From Alphaproteobacteria bacterium (GTDB taxonomy: Bacteria; Pseudomonadota; Alphaproteobacteria; Paracaedibacterales; CAITNM01): 64,000 nt of DNA. The position numbers were made by a program, and so were the translations under genes. The DNA is taken from the NCBI GenBank assembly GCA_021298215.1, contig JAJTEE010000006.1:28234-92233 (forward strand), given 5' to 3'. Every line of letters begins with the position of its first letter. Position 1 is the first letter of the stretch. The notes under the pieces are model-generated. The model did not search any database. It was not told the DNA's origin and saw only the letters and a program-made list of their open reading frames with translations. Positions 26,235 to 35,745 of the stretch are shown one piece after another.

Positions 26235-27132
26235 TGCCGTCACCCCAGACAGATTTTTTTAATTGTTTATAGTCTTGATGGCTCTTACTAATGGTTGGCT
26301 CAATAATCTCACCCTTTCTGGTGCAAATTTTTAAGTTTATATGCCCTCCATGAATTCTGGGCGATGCTATTAGTCGTCCAAATTCATCATGCATTTTTGA
26401 TGTTTTTGAAAAAAACAAATAACTATAAGCTTCAAATTCAAATCCTCGCTGAGCATTTTTCAGTATTTTATGCTCTTTTGAACGAGGAACATTGACTGAA
26501 AAATGACACCAATCTTTTTCTTTTAATGGGCAAGATTGGCTGTGATAACAAGGGCCTACAAGATAAGCATCCTTTTTTAAAAGCAAATAATCTCGTATTT
26601 TTAACAACTTTTGAAAATGTGCTGTGGTACCAGGCTCAACTATAAGCAAATGATTTGTTCGGCTCCAAACATCATCTAAATGTTTTTTCCAATTATCCGA
26701 TTCACCAAGAGAATAACTGAACACACCTAAATCAACTTTCTCGGGCAAAATATCTTGCTGAATAACATTTTTTGGGTAAAAATGCTTTATAAATTGAGCT
26801 GCATAATCTTTTGCTTGTTTGTCTTGCTCTATTAAAAAGTATTCTATGTTTTCAAAATATTTACTTAAAGCAAGTGATGCTGTTCCTATTCCACAGCCCC
26901 AGTCCAAAACAGAATTAATTTCAAGCTCTTTTATATGCTCTCCAATCAGCTGCAGGCATACTTGATAAGTGGCTGGAAATCTCGTAAAAACGTATGCTTG
27001 GATTTGCTGTTTATCTTTATAACCTGTGCGTGTTCTTGTTCGATATCCATGCTGTAGTTCTTGAGAGCTAATCTTGAGATCTTTAATATTCCAGCCCAGA
27101 TATTCATGCACATATTGTTGCAGAAAATTCAT
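26215..27132 (-). CDS. Rsm22-family ribosomal assembly protein / methyltransferase
   Basis: 305 residues. The N-terminal YVFTRFPATYQVCLQL box and a SAM-binding-like SVLDWGCGIGTASLALS motif are followed by the Rsm22 hallmark YLVGPCYHSQSCPLKEKDWCHF, with Cys residues that in mitochondrial Rsm22/METTL17 help bind an Fe-S cluster, and RSKEHKILKNAQRGFEFEAYSYLFF. The family acts on small-subunit ribosome assembly; methyl transfer is unproven. The ATG at 27132 has no close ribosome binding site and lies just past the terminator hairpin of the preceding gene, so expression may depend on read-through. Confidence 0.8.
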   Translation of the reverse strand: MNFLQQYVHEYLGWNIKDLKISSQELQHGYRTRTRTGYKDKQQIQAYVFTRFPATYQVCLQLIGEHIKELEINSVLDWGCGIGTASLALSKYFENIEYFLIEQDKQAKDYAAQFIKHFYPKNVIQQDILPEKVDLGVFSYSLGESDNWKKHLDDVWSRTNHLLIVEPGTTAHFQKLLKIRDYLLLKKDAYLVGPCYHSQSCPLKEKDWCHFSVNVPRSKEHKILKNAQRGFEFEAYSYLFFSKTSKMHDEFGRLIASPRIHGGHINLKICTRKGEIIEPTISKSHQDYKQLKKSVWGDGIKNELH

Positions 27133-27140
27133 ATAAAAAA

Positions 27141-27158
27141 AGGAGGCTTAAGCCTCCT
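27141..27158 (-). terminator. Rho-independent terminator between the His-rich protein gene and the Rsm22 gene
   Basis: Stem AGGAGGC / GCCTCCT with a TTAA loop. On the minus strand it is followed by seven T, so it terminates the histidine-rich protein mRNA. The Rsm22-gene start codon is only about 8 bases beyond it. Confidence 0.9.
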
Positions 27159-27180
27159 TCTCCTTATTAAAAATTTTGGA

Positions 27181-27600
27181 TTAAGCAGCTGTCTTTGCAG
27201 AATCTTTAGATTCTTCAGCTTTTGCATCATGCACAGCTGCATCTGCTTTTTTGTCATCTTTTTTTGCGTCAGCTTTATGTGCAGCTGCATGTGCATCAGC
27301 AGCATGAGCGTGATGTGGTGCAGCAGCTTTGTGCTTAGGAGCTGCTTTTGGAGCGCAGCAAGCTGGCATTTCTATTGTAGCCATTGGGCCTTTCCAAGGA
27401 GTTTGCATTGCAGCTAAAGCTTTTGTGAATTTATTTGCTTCAGCACGATTTATATGAGCTACATGGTGCTCAGCTGCTGTTGGTGCTTCATGTTTAGCTT
27501 CTGGTGCAGCTGCATCTTTATGCTCAGCTTCTTTAGTTTCCTCAGCATAAGTTGTTGAAACAACAAGTGCTACAGCTAGTAATTTCAATAATTCTTTCAT
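27181..27600 (-). CDS. Exported histidine/alanine-rich protein
   Basis: 139 residues with a signal peptide (MKELLKLLAVALVVSTTYAEE). The mature part contains 12 His, a Cys-Cys pair (MPACCAPK) near the middle, and a Lys/Ala/His-rich C-terminal half with repeated HA, AH and HK steps. The composition suggests metal buffering (Cu, Ni or Zn) in the periplasm, or a low-complexity charged surface protein; the sequence cannot decide. No homologous family recognised. It has its own terminator and reads in the same direction as the Rsm22 gene. Confidence 0.7.
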   Translation of the reverse strand: MKELLKLLAVALVVSTTYAEETKEAEHKDAAAPEAKHEAPTAAEHHVAHINRAEANKFTKALAAMQTPWKGPMATIEMPACCAPKAAPKHKAAAPHHAHAADAHAAAHKADAKKDDKKADAAVHDAKAEESKDSAKTAA

Positions 27601-27775
27601 AATTTAAAAACTCCACGGTTAAAAGGCTTACAGTTTTTCCACTGTACTTATAGAAAAATACTAACGTATAGGCTTTTTAAAGTCAGTGTAATTAAAATTA
27701 TTGATAAATTTTTATTTTATCTGTGGTATTTTCGCGACGTACTATGTGATAGCTTTTTGGTTGGTAACGAAGCAC

Positions 27776-28864
27776 TTAAAACTGATGACTTCTAATACGC
27801 ATAGCAGTGCGAATAATTTCAGCAACAACCTTATAGTATTCCGGTGGGATTTGCTGATCTAAATTGACGCTGTCGTACAAAGATCTTGCTACCGGAGCAT
27901 TTTCCACGATGGGTACTTTATGTTCTTTGGCTATATCACGTATTTTAAAAGCCAAAACATCTGCTCCTTTAGCAACAACAAGCGGAGCATCCATACTTTC
28001 TTCTGCCCATTGAAGAGCCACGGAAAAGTGAGTTGGGTTGGTAACGATAACTGTTGCTTGAGGTACTTTTTCAAGCATTCTTGTACGCGAACGATCTCGT
28101 TGAATTTCGCGAATGCGTGCCCGAACCTTAGGGTCACCTTCTTGCTCTTTAAATTCTTCTTTTTGTTCTTGTACGGTCATTTTTAGATTTTGCTTAAAGG
28201 TGTAATGCTGATACCAAAAATCAAACCCACTTACAAAAGCATATGCAATCAAGACGACAGCTAAATATTTAATGATTAGCTGATTAAGTGTTGTTAAGTA
28301 TTCAAGAGGCGTAGCCCAAAGCCAGATTGTAAGCTTGTTTATGTGATCTTCAAAAATGAAATAAAATAAAAGCCCAAGAAAAATTATCTTTATAGTAGAT
28401 TTTATCGTTTCTACTAAAGATTGCAGGCTAAAAACTCTTTTTATGCCTTGCATTATGGAAATATGAGACATTTTAGGTTCAATAAGCTTTGAAGATATGG
28501 CCTTATAGCTTTGGCCTAATCCGACGGCAGTTGCTGCAAGCATAAGGGATAAAAAAGGTATCCAAAGTGTCTCTATTAATTTTAAAAATGTGTTTTTGAG
28601 TAGAAAGCTTAACTTGCTGATTGTGTCGATTTGCAGTTCTCCAGACATGCTAATAAAGCCGGAAAGAAAATCTAAGACACGTCTTAGGCACCAGGGTAAT
28701 ACCCAAGCACATACGCCTAAACAAGCAACGAGAAAAATAAAATTATTAAGATCTCTAGAGATAGGAGCTTGTCCTTTTTTATAAGCATCTTCATAGCGTT
28801 TGGCGCTTGGATCGAGCGTTTTCTGTTCTTTATCTTGCTCTTGATTTTCTTCAGCCATGGGCAA
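27776..28864 (-). CDS. flhB: Flagellar export switch protein FlhB
   Basis: 362 residues. Four transmembrane helices in residues 40-215, then the cytoplasmic autocleavage domain with the NPTH motif at 276-279 (VIVTNPTHFSVAL), which splits between Asn and Pro when export switches from rod/hook to filament substrates. The LARxIRDxAxEHxVPxVExxPLARxLY signature appears as LAFKIRDIAKEHKVPIVENAPVARSLY. Last gene of fliQ-fliR-flhB; its start overlaps fliR by 14 bases. Confidence 0.93.
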   Translation of the reverse strand: MPMAEENQEQDKEQKTLDPSAKRYEDAYKKGQAPISRDLNNFIFLVACLGVCAWVLPWCLRRVLDFLSGFISMSGELQIDTISKLSFLLKNTFLKLIETLWIPFLSLMLAATAVGLGQSYKAISSKLIEPKMSHISIMQGIKRVFSLQSLVETIKSTIKIIFLGLLFYFIFEDHINKLTIWLWATPLEYLTTLNQLIIKYLAVVLIAYAFVSGFDFWYQHYTFKQNLKMTVQEQKEEFKEQEGDPKVRARIREIQRDRSRTRMLEKVPQATVIVTNPTHFSVALQWAEESMDAPLVVAKGADVLAFKIRDIAKEHKVPIVENAPVARSLYDSVNLDQQIPPEYYKVVAEIIRTAMRIRSHQF

Positions 28865-29630
28865 ATCCCATTACTGAATAAGCTGAAGTATTAATTTTCT
28901 CATAAAACAGCAGCATAGAGCCAAAACTAATCAACAAGACAAACCACCCAAGTAAAACTTGCAAAGACATGCCTAAGAAAAATACCTGAATCTGGGGCAC
29001 AAGTTTTCCTAATATTCCAAGGGCAAATTGTAAAACGGTATTAACTAATAGAAAAGGAATGCTTAGCTGAAACCCTGTACGTATTAAAATATCCGCTAGC
29101 TCTACAATTCCTTTAAAAAAATCATGTATCAGGGGCGACTTAAATGAAAACCAGTCAGGGGGTAGTTTTGAGTAAGTAACCAGCAAATTTTTGAATACCA
29201 TGTGATGGCCATCTAGCACTAAAAAACTAGTTGTAGCAGCTAATGTTAAAAATACACTTACCACAGAACCATGATTAGCTTGGCTTGGATTGAAAACAGT
29301 GGCCGATGAAATACCAACAGAAAAGCCAATTATTTGTCCAGCAAAGTCCACAGCAGCAAGCGCAAATCGGGCAATGAGTCCTAAAAAGAATCCAATAGAG
29401 AATTCCCCAAGAAATCGGCAAAATGCCCAAGAAAGATTTTGTGATATTGAAAAGTATTCATCAGGGACGAGTGAATTAAAGGCTAAGGTTATGGCGAGGC
29501 AAGCAATGGCTCGGAATCTGCTTGATATTTCGACTTGACTCAAAAAAGGCATGCCCATTATGAGGCCAAATACTCGCGCAAAGACAAAAAAGAAATGATG
29601 GAGGTCAGTTAGCCATACTTCAAAGGGCAA
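28851..29630 (-). CDS. fliR: Flagellar export gate protein FliR
   Basis: 259 residues, about six hydrophobic helices, as expected for the FliR subunit that with FliP and FliQ forms the helical export gate inside the MS ring. Family features: FARVFGLIMGMPFLS near the start, GEFSIGFFLGLIARFALAAVDFAGQIIGFSVG in the middle and the Phe/Val-rich C-terminus. Overlaps fliQ upstream by 11 bases and flhB downstream by 14. fliP is not adjacent in this window. Confidence 0.92.
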   Translation of the reverse strand: MPFEVWLTDLHHFFFVFARVFGLIMGMPFLSQVEISSRFRAIACLAITLAFNSLVPDEYFSISQNLSWAFCRFLGEFSIGFFLGLIARFALAAVDFAGQIIGFSVGISSATVFNPSQANHGSVVSVFLTLAATTSFLVLDGHHMVFKNLLVTYSKLPPDWFSFKSPLIHDFFKGIVELADILIRTGFQLSIPFLLVNTVLQFALGILGKLVPQIQVFFLGMSLQVLLGWFVLLISFGSMLLFYEKINTSAYSVMGFAHG

Positions 29631-29901
29631 CGCCAGCCTCTTTAATCATTATTAAATTAAAAAGGTCTTCAGCAAAATCTTGAAGGGACCCAAGCATGAA
29701 AGGCAATAATAAAACTAATAATCCAAAAACAGCTAACATTTTGGGAACAAATGTTAGAGTCTGTTCTTGAATTTGTGTAAGTGCTTGCAGCAAGGAAATA
29801 ATAACGCCGACAGCTAGTGCAACAACCAAAATCGGCAAACTTAATTTTATGATCAATAATACCGCTTCTCTTAACATTAAAATTGCTAAACCTTGATCCA
29901 T
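29620..29901 (-). CDS. fliQ: Flagellar export gate protein FliQ
   Basis: 93 residues with two transmembrane hairpins, the standard FliQ size. The signature IISLLQALTQIQEQTLTFVPKMLAV, the loop between the two helices, is fully conserved. First gene of the fliQ-fliR-flhB operon; the 118-base region to the divergent rplU holds promoters for both sides. I saw no sigma-54 site here, unlike flgI. Confidence 0.93.
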   Translation of the reverse strand: MDQGLAILMLREAVLLIIKLSLPILVVALAVGVIISLLQALTQIQEQTLTFVPKMLAVFGLLVLLLPFMLGSLQDFAEDLFNLIMIKEAGVAL

Positions 29902-29934
29902 AGAACCGTACTCTAAAATCGATATATAAAAATC

Positions 29935-29964
29935 TTGACATAAATAGGTAAATCGCGATAGATA
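29935..29964 (+). promoter_or_regulatory. Probable sigma-70 promoter for rplU-rpmA
   Basis: Perfect -35 TTGACA at 29935-29940 and a -10-like TAGATA at 29959-29964 with an 18-base spacer, about 55 bases upstream of the rplU start. Assigned by consensus match only. Confidence 0.5.
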
Positions 29965-30019
29965 TTTTAGGTGCTATACATTTTATTTGTGTAGAATAAT
30001 TAATTATTAGAGAGATTCT

Positions 30020-30334
30020 ATGTTTGCAGTGATCAAAACCGGTGGAAAACAATACCGAGTAGAAGAAAATAACATTATTAAGATTGAAAAGTTGGAATCT
30101 GCTGAAGGCGAGAAAGTAGCTTTTGATCATGTATTGATGGTTGGCGATGAAAAGAAACCAACAATTGGCTCTCCTCTTGTTGCAGGTGCAAAGGTTGAAG
30201 CAGAAGTATTAAAGCAAATGCGTGATCGCAAAGTGATCGTGTTTAAGAAAAAGCGTCGTCAAAATTATCGTCGTAAGAAAGGCCATCGCCAACACTTAAC
30301 GATTGTAAAGATTACAAAAATTATTGCAGGTTAA
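30020..30334 (+). CDS. rplU: Ribosomal protein bL21
   Basis: 104 residues, full length. Begins [14 protein letters not shown] and ends with the basic 23S-binding tail [22 protein letters not shown]. Assembles early into the large subunit. First gene of the conserved rplU-rpmA unit, with AGAGAGATTCT before the start codon. Confidence 0.96.
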   Translation: MFAVIKTGGKQYRVEENNIIKIEKLESAEGEKVAFDHVLMVGDEKKPTIGSPLVAGAKVEAEVLKQMRDRKVIVFKKKRRQNYRRKKGHRQHLTIVKITKIIAG

Positions 30335-30356
30335 CTTAGAATTAGGAGATTGATCC

Positions 30357-30614
30357 ATGGCAACGAAAAAAGCTGGTGGTAGTTCGCGAAATGGTCGCGA
30401 TTCAGAGAGTAAACGACTAGGTGTGAAATGTTTTGGTGGACAGCATGTAATATCAGGAAACATTATTGTGCGTCAAAGAGGCACTAAGTTTCATCCTGGT
30501 CAAAATGTAGGTATGGGAAAAGATCATACAATATTTGCTACAGTAGAAGGAGTGGTCGAGTTTTCTAAAGGTCGATTAAATCGTTCCTTTGTATCGGTTG
30601 TTCCAGTAGCATAG
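30357..30614 (+). CDS. rpmA: Ribosomal protein bL27
   Basis: 85 residues, full length. [24 protein letters not shown] is the standard N-terminus that reaches the peptidyl-transferase centre; there is no N-terminal extension of the kind cleaved in Firmicutes. AATTAGGAGATTG supplies the ribosome binding site. Followed by a strong terminator. Confidence 0.96.
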   Translation: MATKKAGGSSRNGRDSESKRLGVKCFGGQHVISGNIIVRQRGTKFHPGQNVGMGKDHTIFATVEGVVEFSKGRLNRSFVSVVPVA

Positions 30615-30635
30615 TTCTTTTTATACTATCTTGTG

Positions 30636-30665
30636 GCGCTTCGAGTTGCTCGAGGCGCTTTTTTT
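30636..30665 (+). terminator. Rho-independent terminator after rpmA
   Basis: 10-bp stem GCGCTTCGAG / CTCGAGGCGC with one G-T pair, a TTG loop, and seven T. It sits between rpmA and obgE, only 12 bases before the obgE start codon, so it must separate or attenuate the two. Confidence 0.92.
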
Positions 30666-30674
30666 ACAGGTTAA

Positions 30675-31679
<1,005 letters not shown>

Positions 31680-32384
31680 TTAGGAAGTGCTTTGTGCTAA
31701 AATGACAGGACGTTGCTTTTCCAATTTTTTAATCGGAATTCCAGCATACACCCTCTTTATTGCTACAACTCCTACCAGACCACTAAACTTTTGTAGAGTA
31801 GTTGATGCGATACGCTCAAATACCCAAGATGCTAAGTTCATAAACCATGTTGATGTTGGAAAAGAATAAAGCCCTCTGGTTGCGTCCGTGATAATAAAGT
31901 CATGCTTTTTAAGAATTGACGAAATCTGTGAAAGTGTATACGGATGCCCAAAACTAAAAGGTGTTTTTCCGCTGTGAATCCAAAAACTTCGTCGATTAGG
32001 AACAATCACAACTAAACGCCCTTCTGGACACAAACATCTATAACATTCTTGAAGAAGACCATCAGCATTTTGCGCATACTCTAAACCATGAACAATAATA
32101 ATTTCATCAAAAAGGTGATCCGAAAAAGCCCACTCATTTTCATATGAGAGAGTTACACGTCCTCTATTATTATCTGGCCAAGCTAATGCACCAAAATGTG
32201 CATGCATGAGTAAAAATTCATTTTTATTTATGTTGCCATATGGAGCGCCAAATCCTACAAATAAAGTTCTTTTTCCTATATTATTTTTTCGCAAGTAAGT
32301 AAGCATTTGTTTAATAATGCTTTTCACTTTTTCTGCCAAAGCGGATCTATAAAATTCTTTGAGATCAACAACGTCTATATTCAT
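31680..32384 (-). CDS. Class I SAM-dependent methyltransferase (type 11-like)
   Basis: 234 residues. SAM motif I is unusual (TLFVGFGAPYGNI), with the Asp/Glu of motif II unclear, but FDEIIIVHGLEYAQNADGLLQECYRCLCPEGRLVVIVPNRRSFW is a strong match to motifs IV-VI of methyltransferase domain 11. Alphaproteobacteria carry this protein beside glyoxalase II, which is missing here. The substrate is unknown. It overlaps rodA by four bases, so is the tail of the mre-rod operon. Confidence 0.75.
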   Translation of the reverse strand: MNIDVVDLKEFYRSALAEKVKSIIKQMLTYLRKNNIGKRTLFVGFGAPYGNINKNEFLLMHAHFGALAWPDNNRGRVTLSYENEWAFSDHLFDEIIIVHGLEYAQNADGLLQECYRCLCPEGRLVVIVPNRRSFWIHSGKTPFSFGHPYTLSQISSILKKHDFIITDATRGLYSFPTSTWFMNLASWVFERIASTTLQKFSGLVGVVAIKRVYAGIPIKKLEKQRPVILAQSTS

Positions 32385-33481
32385 TTTTCAATATATTTTT
32401 TGGTGCCGGGAATTGAAATATTTGCAAGTACTCCCATGCTTAGCATTAAGGTGATCATGGCTGTCCCTCCATAAGACATAAACGGTAATGGTACTCCTAC
32501 TACAGGAAGTAAGCCCATCACCATGCTGATATTAATGAACACATACAAAAATAATGTGGTAGTAATTCCAATCGCTACAAGCTTGCTAAACTTGTGTCTT
32601 GCATGATCAGCTACAGTAAAACCCCATAGAAGCAGTATACTAAAAAGAACAATAACAATGATACAGCCAAATAAACCAAACTCTTCTGCAAACATAGTAA
32701 AGATAAAATCGGTTTGTTTTTCCGGCAGAAAGTTCAAATGACTTTGGGTACCTTTTAGCCATCCTTTCCCAAAAAATCCTCCGGAGCCTAATGCGATTTT
32801 GGATTGTGAAATATGATATCCGGCATGAGCTGGGTCACTTTCTGGGTTTAAGAAAATGAGGATGCGTTTTTTTTGATAATCATATAGAAAATTCCATAAA
32901 ACAGGTATTGCGCAAACTACAGCACAAAATCCAGTTGCGAAAAACCACCAAGGTACACCGCTAACAAAAAATATAGAGAGGCCTGAGCTTAATAACAATA
33001 TTGCGGTACCAAGGTCTGGCTGGCGCATAGCTAACAACACAGGGATAAAAATTAATAATAAAGGAAAAATAAGATTTTTAAGATGCCGAACTTCATCGAC
33101 TTCTAAAAGGCTAAAGTGACGCGCTAAACATAAAATTAAGGCAACTCGCATCAATTCAGAAGGTTGCAAATTGAAAAAATAAAAATCAAGCCATCGTTGT
33201 GCTCCCATGCCTACAAATCCCAAAAATTCAACAAGAATAAGCATTATTAAAATAATGAGATATATTAAATAAGCATTTTGGATCCACCAACGAAGGTCGC
33301 TCGCGACAATGACTCCAAAGATCATAACGCCTAAAATAAATCTTAAGAATTGTTTGGTAACCCAGGGATTAATGTTGCCATTTGCTGCGGAAAATAAAGT
33401 TATAAGCCCAATAAAAACAATGGCCAAAATAACACCGATAATGGTGCGATTAACATAAAGTAAACGTCTAAAATTAAACAT
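32381..33481 (-). CDS. rodA: Rod-shape glycosyltransferase RodA (SEDS)
   Basis: 366 residues, about 10 helices. SEDS family polymerase that makes glycan strands for the elongasome together with PBP2. Signatures: GAQRWLDFYFFNLQPSELMRVALIL (about 112-136), QPDLGTAILLLSSG with the conserved Asp, ALGSGGFFGKGWLKGTQ and LPVVGVPLPFMSYGGTAMI near the C-terminus. Overlaps mrdA by eight bases and the downstream methyltransferase by four. Confidence 0.94.
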   Translation of the reverse strand: MFNFRRLLYVNRTIIGVILAIVFIGLITLFSAANGNINPWVTKQFLRFILGVMIFGVIVASDLRWWIQNAYLIYLIILIMLILVEFLGFVGMGAQRWLDFYFFNLQPSELMRVALILCLARHFSLLEVDEVRHLKNLIFPLLLIFIPVLLAMRQPDLGTAILLLSSGLSIFFVSGVPWWFFATGFCAVVCAIPVLWNFLYDYQKKRILIFLNPESDPAHAGYHISQSKIALGSGGFFGKGWLKGTQSHLNFLPEKQTDFIFTMFAEEFGLFGCIIVIVLFSILLLWGFTVADHARHKFSKLVAIGITTTLFLYVFINISMVMGLLPVVGVPLPFMSYGGTAMITLMLSMGVLANISIPGTKKYIEK

Positions 33482-35276
33482 ATAAATGCCTTGCCGCGTT
33501 CAAAACTTCTCCCGCAACGGGGCCTGCAACTCCACCACCACTCTTGCCATGCTCAATAACTACACTTACCGCATGCTGAGGTTTTTCTATAGGAGCGTAG
33601 CCCACAAATATAGCATGATCTTTTAAGTGGTAAGGGAGATCTTTATAAGTTCCATCTGCTCGTTGTTGCATTGTTATGCGACAAACTTGTGCGCTTCCTG
33701 ATTTACCACCGAATGTCCAATCGTTTAACTTTAAATTTGCTCTGCTGGCCGTGCCTCTTGGATCATTTACACATTTATTCATTGCTTGCTGAATCCATTC
33801 AAGCCAACTTGGATCTATGCCCTCTACAAATTTTTCTGGTATTTGATGGGAGTTTTTCTCAACTAAATAAGGAGTAAGAATTTTTCCTCCATTTACAAGC
33901 ATTGCAATCATTCGAACCATTTGCAACGGTGTACAGAGCACAACCCCTTGTCCGATTGAAATATTTAAAGCTTGTCCTTTTTGTTTGAAAAAACCTTTGC
34001 GAAATTTTGCCCACTCCAGACTTGGAATTAGTCCTTTCTTTTCGCCATCCAATTCAATGCCTGTTAATTGACCGAGATGAAAACGAGAAGCCATCTCGAC
34101 CATTTTTAAAGCACCAATTTTTAGTGCCACATTATAAAAATACACATCACAAGATTCTGCGATTGCTTTTTCTAGGTTTACGGTGCCGTGTCCGCCTCTA
34201 TTCCATGTCCAGCAGTGAAAAGTATGTGATCCTAAATTAAAATGACCAGGACAAAATACCTGCGTATCTCTATCAATAGCTTTATCATATAAGCCTGCCA
34301 ATGCTACCATCATCTTGAAAATTGATCCGGGAGCGTATTGTCCTGCCAATGGTTTATTGATAAGAGGATTGTCTTCGTGCGTTAAAAGGCTTTTCCAAAC
34401 GTCTTTTTGAATGCCTTTTACAAAAAGATTACTGTCAAACCCTGGCTTTGAAACCATCGCTCTTATGGCGCCTGTATTGACATCCATCACCACTACGCTT
34501 GCATTGCGATGAGGCTCTAAAATTTGTATAATTTTTTCTTGCAGCTCAAAGTTAAGAGTTGTTTGCAAATCTTGCCCTATCTTCGGCGGAGTATTGTCTA
34601 TAATCCGAACGATACGTCGTTTTGCATTTACTTCGACGCGCTGAAAACCAGGAGAGCCGCATAGACTATTTTCAAATGTTTTTTCTAATCCATTCTTGCC
34701 GATTCGTAAGCCTGGTATAGGGTCTAAGTTGTGCTCTGTTAAGTCCTTTTGTGATGCTTGCGCAACATAACCAATAGTATGGCATAAAATTTCTGGATAC
34801 ACATATTGTCGTATTTGTGATCTTTCGATTAGTAAACCAGGCAAGTCAGGGAGTTTTAGTTGTAGCGCTGCTATTTCATCCCAAGTTAGATTCTCTTTGA
34901 TAATTGTGGCGATTTTCGATTGATGAGTAAGTTGATCTCTTAAATCTTTAATTTGTTTAGGGCTTAAGCTTAATATGGATTCTAGAATACCTAACTCTTC
35001 TTCAATGTTTAATTGTGGATAGGGGGTCATGAGGCATCTGTAAACATTTTGATTGATGGCTAATGGCTTTCCCACATTGTCAATAATTTGTCCTCTTGGT
35101 GCAGTGATAAAACGTGTTTGGATCCTATTACGATCTGCTAGTGTGCGGTAATGATCGCGGTTGAAAATTTGCAAGTGAACCAGACGCCCTAAAAGTCCAG
35201 TTATAAGGATGCTTTTACTCAATCCTAAAATAAAACTTCTTCGTTTAAAAATAGGCCCAAATTGTTCATTGATCAT
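33474..35276 (-). CDS. mrdA: Penicillin-binding protein 2 (elongation-specific transpeptidase)
   Basis: 600 residues. One N-terminal membrane helix, a pedestal domain (RFITAPRGQIIDNVGKPLAIN) and a transpeptidase domain with active-site S318-I-F-K321 (APGSIFK), S375-C-D377 and KSG (GGKSGSAQV) motifs. Cross-links new peptidoglycan made by RodA during rod elongation. The second motif is SCD, as seen in E. coli PBP2 (SxD). Overlaps mreD by 11 bases. Confidence 0.95.
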   Translation of the reverse strand: MINEQFGPIFKRRSFILGLSKSILITGLLGRLVHLQIFNRDHYRTLADRNRIQTRFITAPRGQIIDNVGKPLAINQNVYRCLMTPYPQLNIEEELGILESILSLSPKQIKDLRDQLTHQSKIATIIKENLTWDEIAALQLKLPDLPGLLIERSQIRQYVYPEILCHTIGYVAQASQKDLTEHNLDPIPGLRIGKNGLEKTFENSLCGSPGFQRVEVNAKRRIVRIIDNTPPKIGQDLQTTLNFELQEKIIQILEPHRNASVVVMDVNTGAIRAMVSKPGFDSNLFVKGIQKDVWKSLLTHEDNPLINKPLAGQYAPGSIFKMMVALAGLYDKAIDRDTQVFCPGHFNLGSHTFHCWTWNRGGHGTVNLEKAIAESCDVYFYNVALKIGALKMVEMASRFHLGQLTGIELDGEKKGLIPSLEWAKFRKGFFKQKGQALNISIGQGVVLCTPLQMVRMIAMLVNGGKILTPYLVEKNSHQIPEKFVEGIDPSWLEWIQQAMNKCVNDPRGTASRANLKLNDWTFGGKSGSAQVCRITMQQRADGTYKDLPYHLKDHAIFVGYAPIEKPQHAVSVVIEHGKSGGGVAGPVAGEVLNAARHLYV

Positions 35277-35745
35277 GGTGCTGCAAAAATTTAAAAATAA
35301 GCGGATATAATGAACCAGTAAGGAATACGCTTAAGATCACCATGAATGAAAATGCAATTTGCTGATTCAATAATAAATGTAATGCATATTCAATTTGATT
35401 TGACAAAACCAAAACTCCTAAGAAAATAAGCCATCTTATATATTGATGATTTGTTTGAAGATAGCGCTTCTGAGTATGCAGTATAATAAATGTTACTAAT
35501 GTTAGGAAGCTATGTAATCCAAAAGGCACATGAAAAATTCCATCCCAAAATATGCCAAACAGCATAAAAATCAATAAATCACGGCGTTGGGGAGTGTACA
35601 AAACCCACCGATAGAAGACGATCAATGCAGTTTGTAAACGTAAACCCATTCCTTGAAATAAAATAAACACATCAAAAAAATTACATATCGCAAAAAATGT
35701 AAAGCGCCGCAAAAAAGGGAGAAATCTATAGTACCAATGGATCAT
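35266..35745 (-). CDS. mreD: Rod-shape protein MreD
   Basis: 159 residues from the ATG at 35745; a TTG at 35766 is in frame but begins further inside mreC. Five hydrophobic helices and the family hallmark DLLIFMLFGIFWDGIFHVPFGLHS (the conserved G-x-x-x-D-x-x pattern). Small inner-membrane partner of MreC. The start overlaps the end of mreC by about 20 bases. Confidence 0.82.
   Translation of the reverse strand: MIHWYYRFLPFLRRFTFFAICNFFDVFILFQGMGLRLQTALIVFYRWVLYTPQRRDLLIFMLFGIFWDGIFHVPFGLHSFLTLVTFIILHTQKRYLQTNHQYIRWLIFLGVLVLSNQIEYALHLLLNQQIAFSFMVILSVFLTGSLYPLIFKFLQHHDQ

Noticed and set aside
29669..30130. 153-codon frame on the minus strand covering the rplU promoter
   Set aside because: Overlaps fliQ and the start of rplU on both sides and encodes a low-quality, Phe/Ser/Cys-rich sequence; shadow.
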